This document shows positions 25,789 to 33,210 of a stretch of 60,669 nucleotides of DNA, one piece after another. Position 1 is the stretch's first letter. Each line of letters starts with the position of its first letter. The notes under the pieces were generated by a model. That model searched no databases. It was not told the origin of the DNA and saw nothing but the letters and a program-made list of their open reading frames with translations. This DNA is from Azovibrio restrictus DSM 23866 (GTDB lineage: Bacteria; Pseudomonadota; Gammaproteobacteria; Burkholderiales; Rhodocyclaceae), in NCBI RefSeq assembly GCF_000429665.1, contig NZ_AUCH01000021.1, positions 1-60,669 on the forward strand, given 5' to 3'. Both the position numbers and the translations under genes were made by a program.

Positions 25789-28770
25789 TCAGGCTCCGGC
25801 AACGGCAGCGGTGGAACTGGGATTGCAGACGGCAGCGAGCACCTGAATCCAGGGCTGGGGCTCGGTGGTGAGGGTGTCTTCCACCCAGCGCCGGTAATCA
25901 TCGAAGACGCGGTGAATGTCACGGCTACGCTGCTCGAAGCGGCCGCGCTTGACGGTTTCGAGCTGCTTTTCGAGGTCGAGACTGAGCTGCTCCAACTGGC
26001 GCCACTGCAAGCGCTGCAAGTCGGCCAGCGTGCCTTCGAGGCGCTGGGCGAGCTCGACTGAGAAGGCAGCCTGCTGCTGGAGCATGTAAGCATGCATGGT
26101 GCGCACCGCAGCGGGCAAGGCGCTCTGCATGGCCTGGGTGGTGGCGGCAAGTTCTGGGGTGTGGCCACGGTTGGGTAAGCCACCCGCCTTGAGGCCGGCG
26201 CGGGCGATGAAGGCGTCAAAGGATTCCAGCTTAAACGGCGCAGCAACGCCCTGCCCTACCCGGCTGGCCACCTGCCACTCGACCAGCATGGGCTGGCCTT
26301 TCTTGTTGGGGATGAGGCTCATGAGGATAAAGGCCTGCTCACCCGGCGCGAGCTTGTGGCTTTGCAAGAGCGGCGCCCGGTGGCGGCCGAAGTGAGTGAG
26401 CACGCGGTCGCCCATCCATTCGATGATGGGGTGCTGTGGCCAGAGGTAGTGCAGTTTGGGCCAGGTATCTTGCTCGGCACGGGCCTGCCGTGCTACTTCG
26501 ATGGCGTCTGCCATGCGCTTGGGGTCGGCGCAGAGGGCGTAGTGGTCGTTGTCGGCCTGAGCTTCAAATGGTAGTACGCCCATTCGTTGCCGATTACCGA
26601 CTAACCGCTCCTTCAAATCCAGCGGCGCGGTGAGCGCAATCAGCTGCTCGGCTTCCTCAGCGTTCCACTGGCACAGGGTCTGTCCCTGGTTGAGCAGGGT
26701 CAGCGCGGTCTTGGCGTAGTGGAAGTCGCTGTCGAAGAGCGAGGCGGGCTCGGCGATGTGGTCGAGACTGCTGCTCGCGGCAGGTGCTGGCGTGGCGTCT
26801 TCGGTGGCGCTGCCGCCGCCGAAGAGGGTCATCAGCCAGTCGCCGTCATTGTCCGAATCGGAAGCGGCCGCTTCGTCCATGGTGGCCTCGACCGCTTCCG
26901 GGCTGAGGCCTTCAGCCATGAAGTCGGCGACCTTCTCCGCTTCCTTGTCCGGGTCGAAAACGTTGAGGAAGGCGGATGGGTCGCCCAGGTTGAAGTTGGC
27001 CTGCTCGTCCTTGCGCTCAAGGATTTCCAGGATGCGCAGGTCGCCCCTGATCTTTTCGTTTTCCGTCTCGGTGAAGAGATAGACGATGTGCGGCTGATGC
27101 TTCTGCCCGTAGCGGTCGACACGGCCGTTGCGCTGCTGGAAGACCATTAGCGACCAAGGCAAATCGAAGTGCACCAGGCGGTGGCAGAAATAGTGCAGGT
27201 TAAGACCTTCGCTGGCGACGTCCGAGCACAGCAGGATGCGCAGCGGGTCGTCGAGGCGGCCAAAGCGCTCAACCAGCTCCTGCTGCTCGGTGTCAGCCAT
27301 CTGGCCGTGCAGCACTTCGAGTTGATTGGGCTTGAGCTTGAGATCAGCCGTGAGGTGCTCACGCAGCCAGCGCAGGGTTTCGATGCGCTCGGAGAAGATG
27401 ACCAGGCGGTCTTCGGCGCTCTTCACGTCCCAACCGAAGTCGGCCGATTGCAGGTGCTGCTTGAGGCGCTGGTATTTGCTGAACTGGGTCGCTGCCGGGT
27501 CGGTGGCTAGCGGCACCAGGGCTTCCTCGAAATAGCAGAGGCTCTCGATTTCGGTGGCTTCATCCGGTGTAGAGCCGGACTTGCTCTGCAACAACGCAAT
27601 GCGCTTCTTTGTGGATTCCAGCGCAGCAGCCGGACTGGAAAACAGCGCCTTTTGCATGGCGACACGCTGCAACTCCTGCTGCTTGCCGGCCTTGTGCTCA
27701 CCGCCCTGGGTGAAAGGAATTTCCAGCAGGGCACGGTAAGCGGCTTCTTCCTGCACGCTGGCGGGTGCCCGCAGGCAGTTGGTGACACGCTCCTGAAAGT
27801 CGGCGCTGACCTGGTCGCGGATGTCCTTCTTGAAACGGCGGATGACCAGACCCTTGCTGCGGAAGTCGTCCGGCGTGTAGTCGTCGGGATCGGAGATGGC
27901 CGTGGGGTCCAAGAGGCTCATCAGTGAGGCGAAGCTGCGCGCCGAGCCGTCGTGTGGCGTGGCCGAGAGCAGCATCAGGGTATCCGAGCGGGTAGCGAGC
28001 AGCTTGGCGAGTTTCGCGCGGCGCGAGAGCCCAGACTCACCAGCCCGGGCAGCGACGTTATGGCATTCGTCGATGACGATGATGTCCCACCAAGCATTCT
28101 CAAGGTAGTTGCGGTACTCGAGGTTGCTCTTGAGGGTGTCGATGGAAATGATGCTGCGGTCGAAGTAATTGAACGGGTTGTGATTGGCGGGGATGCGGTT
28201 GCGCACCCGAGCCAGGCCCACCGAATCCAGCCGCACCAGCGGGATGGAAAAGCGGCTCCACCACTCCTTCTGGAACTGGGTGAGCATGGCCTTCTGCGTG
28301 ACGACCAGGATGCGCTTGCCCCGGCCGCGCTGAATCAGTTCGGTGGCGAGCACCCCGGCTTCCAGCGTCTTGCCCAGACCGACCGCATCTGCAATCAGGA
28401 TGCGCGAGCGCGGCTGCCGTAGCGCCTGCAGCGCTGGGTCGAGCTGATAAGGCACGAGATTCATCACGCCACGGTGGCCGAGGTGCACCTTGTCGTCATT
28501 GGCGACGTTGCGCCGGCGCAGGCTCTCGAGATAAAGGAGGCTCGCGTTGTAGGCCGGTGTATCGTCGGGGATGAGCTCGGTCTTTTCCGGGTCAAGAACG
28601 GCGATTTCATCTTCAAGGCTGGTCAGGAACAGCGCCGACTGGCTGCGCACCAGCTCGGAAATACCATCGCAGGTGAGGAGCCAACCACCGTCAGTAGCGG
28701 GGTCGATGCGGCGGACAAGCCATTCTTCGTCGCGAATGAGGACGCGGGAACCGGGAGCAAAGGGAAGCAT
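25789..28770 (-). CDS. SNF2-type helicase (RapA/DrmD-like)
   Basis: A 993-residue SF2 ATPase. The N-terminus LPFAPGSRVLIRDEEWLVRR is a small beta-barrel-like region found in defence-associated SNF2 proteins. The helicase core shows Walker A ADAVGLGKTLEAG near residue 130, a DECH box IIVIDECHNV near 233, the SAT motif LMLLSATPHDGSAR, and motif VI FQQRNGRVDRYGQKHQ near 545. The rest is an extended C-terminal region with no recognised domain. DrmD of DISARM class 1 and the SNF2 proteins of other defence systems share this design. It is the first gene of the operon; no good Shine-Dalgarno sequence precedes the ATG, so the exact start is moderately uncertain. Confidence 0.9.
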   Translation of the reverse strand: MLPFAPGSRVLIRDEEWLVRRIDPATDGGWLLTCDGISELVRSQSALFLTSLEDEIAVLDPEKTELIPDDTPAYNASLLYLESLRRRNVANDDKVHLGHRGVMNLVPYQLDPALQALRQPRSRILIADAVGLGKTLEAGVLATELIQRGRGKRILVVTQKAMLTQFQKEWWSRFSIPLVRLDSVGLARVRNRIPANHNPFNYFDRSIISIDTLKSNLEYRNYLENAWWDIIVIDECHNVAARAGESGLSRRAKLAKLLATRSDTLMLLSATPHDGSARSFASLMSLLDPTAISDPDDYTPDDFRSKGLVIRRFKKDIRDQVSADFQERVTNCLRAPASVQEEAAYRALLEIPFTQGGEHKAGKQQELQRVAMQKALFSSPAAALESTKKRIALLQSKSGSTPDEATEIESLCYFEEALVPLATDPAATQFSKYQRLKQHLQSADFGWDVKSAEDRLVIFSERIETLRWLREHLTADLKLKPNQLEVLHGQMADTEQQELVERFGRLDDPLRILLCSDVASEGLNLHYFCHRLVHFDLPWSLMVFQQRNGRVDRYGQKHQPHIVYLFTETENEKIRGDLRILEILERKDEQANFNLGDPSAFLNVFDPDKEAEKVADFMAEGLSPEAVEATMDEAAASDSDNDGDWLMTLFGGGSATEDATPAPAASSSLDHIAEPASLFDSDFHYAKTALTLLNQGQTLCQWNAEEAEQLIALTAPLDLKERLVGNRQRMGVLPFEAQADNDHYALCADPKRMADAIEVARQARAEQDTWPKLHYLWPQHPIIEWMGDRVLTHFGRHRAPLLQSHKLAPGEQAFILMSLIPNKKGQPMLVEWQVASRVGQGVAAPFKLESFDAFIARAGLKAGGLPNRGHTPELAATTQAMQSALPAAVRTMHAYMLQQQAAFSVELAQRLEGTLADLQRLQWRQLEQLSLDLEKQLETVKRGRFEQRSRDIHRVFDDYRRWVEDTLTTEPQPWIQVLAAVCNPSSTAAVAGA

Positions 28771-29106
28771 CTGGGAGGCGGCTTATGAAGCTTGCTTAAA
28801 TCAGACCCTGGATTATCTCAGAAGCAGTGAATCAGGAGAGAGCACGGATAGCAAAGGCAATGTTTAATTCAAGGTCAGCTTTGCCCGGGAAAATGCCGAA
28901 CAGTTTCACCTTTATCGGCTCTTTGATTTCCGCCGCAGCCCCCGCCTGTTCGATCTGCCCGGTGTCGTGGAACAGCATTGCCAAATGCGCCCAAGCAACT
29001 ACATCTGCCGATTTGCTTAACAGTAGCCGCCAGCAAATCCCCATGGCTTCGGGCGACATGCCTGACCCCTGCTAAAATCCGCCCTTTGCCCGATACCGAC
29101 AATCCC
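28771..29106. other. Intergenic region between the island and mutS, no clear gene
   Basis: These 336 bases separate the divergent SNF2 and mutS genes and must hold both promoters. On the minus strand GATAAT near 28811-28816 is a possible -10 about 40 bases before the SNF2 start, without a good -35. A 75-codon minus-strand frame (28832-29059) has no recognised product and no ribosome site, and I do not call it. The GC content is lower than in the mutS side. Confidence 0.4.
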
Positions 29107-31707
29107 ATGAGCAAGTCCGCCGACAGCGCCAAGCACACCCCGATGATGCAGCAGTACCTGGCCCTCAAGGCCCAGCATCCGGACACCTTGCTGCTGTACC
29201 GCATGGGGGATTTCTACGAGCTGTTCTACGGGGATGCGGAGAAGGCAGCGCGGCTGCTGGACATCACCCTCACCACCCGGGGCCAGTCGGCCGGGGTGCC
29301 CATCAAGATGGCGGGCATTCCCTACCACGCGCTGGAAGGCTACCTGGCCAAGCTGGTGAAGCTGGGGGAGTCGGTGGTGATCTGCGAGCAGATCGGCGAC
29401 CCGGCCACCAGCAAGGGGCCAGTGGAGCGGGCCGTGTCCCGCATCGTCACTCCGGGCACCCTTACCGATGCCTCCCTGCTGGATGAACGCCGGGATGTGC
29501 TGCTCCTGGCCCTGACCCAGGCGCGCCAGACGGTGGGCCTGGCCCGCTTGAACCTGGCCAGCGGCGAATTCATCCTCACCGAGATTCCCGCCGCCCAGCT
29601 GGGCGCCACCCTGGAGCGTATCCGCCCGGCCGAAATCCTGCTGCCGGATAGCCTGGAGATCGCCCTGCCCGAAGGGGTGGCCCGCACCCGCCGGCCGGAC
29701 TGGCATTTCGAGCCGGACAGCGCCAAAGCCCTGCTCTGCGACCATTTCAAGGTGCGCTCCCTGGGCGGCTTCGGGGCCGACGACCTGGGCCCGGCCCTGG
29801 CGGCGGCCGGCGCCCTGCTCCAGTACGCCCAGGCCACCCAGGCCCGGGCCCTGCCCCACGTACAGGGCCTGCAGGTGGAGCTGGAAGGCGCCTACCTGGG
29901 GCTGGACACCGCCACCCGGCGCAACCTGGAACTCACCGAGACCCTGCGGGGCCAGCCGGCCCCCACCCTGTTTTCCCTGCTCGACACCTGCGTCACCAGC
30001 ATGGGGGCCCGTTACCTGCGCCAGGCCCTGCACCATCCCCTGCGGGACCCGGCCCTGCCCGCCGCCCGCCAGGAGGCGGTGGCCGTATTGCTGGAAGACT
30101 ACGGCCATCTGGCCGGGCAGGTGCGCCGGGCCTTGAAGGGCCAGGCCGACCTGGAGCGCATCGCCGGGCGCATTGCCCTGATGAATGCACGGCCCCGGGA
30201 CCTGTCCGCCCTGCGGGATTCCCTGGCCCAGCTGCCGGAACTGGCGGCACCGCTTCTCCCCGCCCGGGAGGCCAGCCCCGTGCTGGCCCCCCTGCTCACC
30301 CAATTGGCGGCCGAGCTGGTGGCTCCGGGGGAAGCCCTGGAACTCCTGAGCCGGGCCATTGCCGCCGAGCCCGCCGCCCTGATCCGCGATGGCGGTGTGA
30401 TCGCCCCGGGCTTTGATGCGGACCTGGACGAACTCCGGGCCCTGAACGACAACTGCGGCGCCTTCCTGATGGACCTGGAAGTGCGGGAGCGGGAACGCAC
30501 CGGCATCGCCAGCCTCAAGGTGGAATACAACAAGGTGCATGGCTTCTACATCGAGGTGACCCACACCCATGTGGACAAGATTCCCGAGGATTACCGCCGC
30601 CGCCAGACCCTGAAGAACGCCGAGCGCTACATCACCCCGGAGTTGAAGGCCTTCGAGGACAAGGCCCTGTCCGCCCAGGAGCGGGGCCTGGCCCGGGAAA
30701 AGGCCCTGTTCGAGGACATCCTCAACCGCCTGCAGCCGGAAGTCAGCCGCCTGCTGGCCATCGCCCGGGCCGTGGCCCAGCTCGACATGCTGGCCAGCTT
30801 TGCCGACACGGCCCTGCGCCGCAACTGGTGCCGGCCCGAGTTCAGCAGCGAAGCGGGCATCCGCATCCAGGGCGGGCGCCACCCGGTGGTGGAAGGAGAA
30901 ATGGAAGGCAGCGGCGACACCTTCATCGCCAACGACCTGGACCTCACCGACAGCCGCCGCCTGCTGCTCATCACCGGCCCCAACATGGGCGGTAAATCCA
31001 CCTACATGCGCCAGACGGCCCTGATCGCCCTGCTCGCCCACGTGGGCAGCTTCGTGCCCGCCGCGGCCGCCACGCTAGGCCCCCTGGACCGCATCTTCAC
31101 CCGCATCGGCGCCTCCGACGACCTGGCTTCGGGCCGCTCCACCTTCATGGTGGAAATGACCGAGGCCGCCGCCATCCTGCACCACGCCAGCCCCAACAGC
31201 CTGGTGCTGATGGACGAGATCGGCCGGGGCACCTCCACCTTCGACGGCCTGGCCCTGGCCTTTGCCATCTGCCGCCACCTGCTGGAGAAGAACCGCAGCC
31301 TGACCTTGTTCGCCACCCACTATTTCGAGCTCACCCGCCTGGCCCAGGACTACCCGACCCTGGCCAACGTGCATCTGGACGCGGTGGAGCACGGGGAGCG
31401 CATCGTCTTCCTGCACGCGGTGGAGGAAGGCCCGGCCAACCAGAGCTACGGGATTCAGGTGGCGGCCCTGGCCGGCATGCCCGGGGCCGTGGTGCGGGCG
31501 GCGAAAAAGCAGTTGCGGGACCTGGAGCAGAAGGCTTCGGAAAATCCCCTGCAGCCCGACCTGTTCGCCAGCGCCCCGGCCCTGGAGCCGGAAGTGCACA
31601 CCGAACCCCACCCGGTGCTGGACCAGCTCGAAGCCCTGGACCCGGACAGCCTTACCCCCCGGGAAGCCCTGGAGGCCCTGTACGCCCTGAAGGGGCTGCT
31701 GCATTGA
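29107..31707 (+). CDS. mutS: DNA mismatch repair protein MutS
   Basis: An 866-residue protein, full length. MutS recognises base mismatches and small loops and, with ATP, recruits MutL to start methyl-directed repair. The mismatch-binding motif GDFYELF gives Phe36-Tyr37-Glu38. The ATPase domain has Walker A TGPNMGGKSTYMRQ near residue 624, then LVLMDEIGRGTSTFDG (Walker B) and ATHYFELTRL. The ATG at 29107 fits the family start MSKSADSAKHTPMMQQYLALK. The stop overlaps the TTG start of the next gene. It is divergent from the defence island, which may have used this spot as an insertion point. Confidence 0.98.
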   Translation: MSKSADSAKHTPMMQQYLALKAQHPDTLLLYRMGDFYELFYGDAEKAARLLDITLTTRGQSAGVPIKMAGIPYHALEGYLAKLVKLGESVVICEQIGDPATSKGPVERAVSRIVTPGTLTDASLLDERRDVLLLALTQARQTVGLARLNLASGEFILTEIPAAQLGATLERIRPAEILLPDSLEIALPEGVARTRRPDWHFEPDSAKALLCDHFKVRSLGGFGADDLGPALAAAGALLQYAQATQARALPHVQGLQVELEGAYLGLDTATRRNLELTETLRGQPAPTLFSLLDTCVTSMGARYLRQALHHPLRDPALPAARQEAVAVLLEDYGHLAGQVRRALKGQADLERIAGRIALMNARPRDLSALRDSLAQLPELAAPLLPAREASPVLAPLLTQLAAELVAPGEALELLSRAIAAEPAALIRDGGVIAPGFDADLDELRALNDNCGAFLMDLEVRERERTGIASLKVEYNKVHGFYIEVTHTHVDKIPEDYRRRQTLKNAERYITPELKAFEDKALSAQERGLAREKALFEDILNRLQPEVSRLLAIARAVAQLDMLASFADTALRRNWCRPEFSSEAGIRIQGGRHPVVEGEMEGSGDTFIANDLDLTDSRRLLLITGPNMGGKSTYMRQTALIALLAHVGSFVPAAAATLGPLDRIFTRIGASDDLASGRSTFMVEMTEAAAILHHASPNSLVLMDEIGRGTSTFDGLALAFAICRHLLEKNRSLTLFATHYFELTRLAQDYPTLANVHLDAVEHGERIVFLHAVEEGPANQSYGIQVAALAGMPGAVVRAAKKQLRDLEQKASENPLQPDLFASAPALEPEVHTEPHPVLDQLEALDPDSLTPREALEALYALKGLLH

Positions 31708-32684
31708 GCCTGAGCGCACGCCAGGTCACGCTGCTGCTGGGGCTCCTGCTGGGGCTGCAGGCCGCCCTCCCGGCCCGGGCCGAGGGCCTGCCCGCCCCCA
31801 CCTGGCGCGTTGCCCTGATCGGTGATGTGCCCTACTCGGAAGCCGAACGCCGGGAACTCCCCCTGATGCTGGAAGCCATCGCCCAGGCCGATACCCGGGT
31901 CGTCATCCACGTGGGGGACATCAAGCACGGCGGCGGCCGCTGCGATGACGCGGTATTCGCCGACCGGCTGGCCCTCTTCCAGGCCAGCCCGGTGCCCCTG
32001 GTTTATGTGCCCGGGGACAACGACTGGACCGACTGCCACCGGGCCAGCAACGGCAGCTACGAGCCCGAGGAACGGCTGGAACAACTGCGCCGCCTGTTCT
32101 GGACCGACAACCGCAGCCTGGGCCGGAAGAAACTGAGCCTGGAACGCCAGGCCGGCCCCTACCGGGAACACAGCCGCTTCATCCTGGGCCCGGTGCTGTT
32201 CGTCACCCTCAACCTGCCCGGCGGCGACAACAACTGGGGCAAGACCGACGTACCCTCCGAAGAATTCCGCCAGCGCCACCCGGCGGTGCTCGACTGGCTC
32301 ACCAACTCCTTCGCCCTGGCCCGGCGCAAGAAGCTCGCGGGGGTGGTGGTACTGATCCAGGCCAACCCGGGGCTCAAGCACTTCGCCCAGGGGCTGGGCC
32401 ACCGCTCTTACCTGCAGTTCCTGGAAACCCTGCGCGGCGAGACCGAGCGCTTCAAGGGCCAGGTGGTCCTGGTGCACGGGGACACCCACCAGGCCCGGGT
32501 GGACCATCCCCTGCTCGACCCGTCCCGGCGGCCCCAGCAACGCTTCACCCGGGTGGAAAGCTACGGCTACCCGAGCATGGGCTGGATCGAGGCGGTGATC
32601 GACCCGAACACCCCGGAACTGTTCAGCTTCACCCTGCACCCCTGGCCGCCGATACCGACGCCAATGCCGTCCCCAGCTCAATGA
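31704..32684 (+). CDS. Exported metallophosphoesterase-like protein
   Basis: A 326-residue protein. The start is a TTG that overlaps the mutS stop (TTGA), so the two are probably co-translated. Residues 1-26 form a signal peptide (VTLLLGLLLGLQAALPARA). The mature protein carries calcineurin-like phosphoesterase motifs: LIGDVPYS (first metal Asp), VVIHVGDIKHGGG, VPGDNDWTDC (GDN[DE] motif), and VLVHGDTHQ near the C-terminus, corresponding to the final GHTH-type metal site. A short Pro-rich tail follows. The substrate is unknown. The usual fifth metal ligand, a His in the middle of the protein, was not obvious. The gene converges on rbfA, with a shared terminator between. Confidence 0.8.
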   Translation: MSLSARQVTLLLGLLLGLQAALPARAEGLPAPTWRVALIGDVPYSEAERRELPLMLEAIAQADTRVVIHVGDIKHGGGRCDDAVFADRLALFQASPVPLVYVPGDNDWTDCHRASNGSYEPEERLEQLRRLFWTDNRSLGRKKLSLERQAGPYREHSRFILGPVLFVTLNLPGGDNNWGKTDVPSEEFRQRHPAVLDWLTNSFALARRKKLAGVVVLIQANPGLKHFAQGLGHRSYLQFLETLRGETERFKGQVVLVHGDTHQARVDHPLLDPSRRPQQRFTRVESYGYPSMGWIEAVIDPNTPELFSFTLHPWPPIPTPMPSPAQ

Positions 32685-32685
32685 G

Positions 32686-32708
32686 AAAAGGCCCCGTCGG
32701 GGCCTTTT
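32686..32708. terminator. Bidirectional terminator between the phosphoesterase and rbfA genes
   Basis: AAAAGGCCCC (32686-32695) and GGGGCCTTTT (32699-32708) form a perfect 10-base-pair stem with a 3-base loop. The A and T runs serve as U-tracts in both directions. It lies 2 bases after the plus-strand stop and 17 bases past the rbfA stop. Confidence 0.92.
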
Positions 32709-32724
32709 CAGTCAGGAAAGCGGC

Positions 32725-33132
32725 TTACTTGCCCGCTTCGGGAGGCTGCTCCCCCGCTTCTGCTGCGCCGTCCTCTTCGCTGCCGCGCGACAGGGCTGCC
32801 GCCTCGTCGATCAGCTTGGAGAGACTGGCGCCCCGCTCCAGGGAATCATCGTGCACGAAGTGCAGCTCGGGCAGGGTGTGGATGCGCACCCGGCGCCCCA
32901 GCTCCCGGCGCATGAAACCGCTGGCGCGGCGCAGGCCGGCCTGGATCTCAGGCAGGTGGGAGATGTCCAGGGTGGTGAAATAGATTTTGGCGTGGGCGTA
33001 ATCGGGGGTCAGCTCCACGGCGGTGAGGCTGATCATGCCGATGCGGGGGTCCTTCAGTTCGCCACGGATGATGTCGGCCAGATCGCGGCGGATCTGCTCG
33101 CAGACCCGGTCGGCACGGGAAAAATTCTTCAT
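32725..33132 (-). CDS. rbfA: Ribosome-binding factor A
   Basis: A 135-residue KH-fold protein that binds the 30S subunit late in assembly and helps 16S rRNA 5' processing. Family features are FSRADRVCEQIRRDLADIIR at the N-terminus, DPRIGMISLTAVELTPDYAHAKI, and LRIHTLPELHFVHDDSLERG near the end. A short acidic, Ala-rich tail extends beyond the usual domain. It is the last gene of the rimP-nusA-infB-rbfA operon, 78 bases after infB. truB, often next, is absent; the terminator follows instead. Confidence 0.96.
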   Translation of the reverse strand: MKNFSRADRVCEQIRRDLADIIRGELKDPRIGMISLTAVELTPDYAHAKIYFTTLDISHLPEIQAGLRRASGFMRRELGRRVRIHTLPELHFVHDDSLERGASLSKLIDEAAALSRGSEEDGAAEAGEQPPEAGK

Positions 33133-33210
33133 GTCTAGACTCCGGGAAAAATGAAGCGAGGCCGGGGCTGTTCAGCCTCGCCTCGCCCCATGGTTTCCTT
33201 TGCTTGCTGC

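Noticed and set aside
10258..28770. Assignment of the island to canonical DISARM
   Set aside because: DISARM needs separate DrmA, DrmB and usually the phospholipase-D protein DrmC; none is seen as a separate gene here, and a UvrD helicase and HTH-PIN pair are present instead.
28832..29059. 75-codon minus-strand frame between the island and mutS
   Set aside because: No ribosome site, no recognised family, and it would occupy the promoter region of both neighbours.
29017..31041. 674-codon minus-strand frame antisense to mutS
   Set aside because: Gly/Gln/His-rich shadow; mutS is full length.
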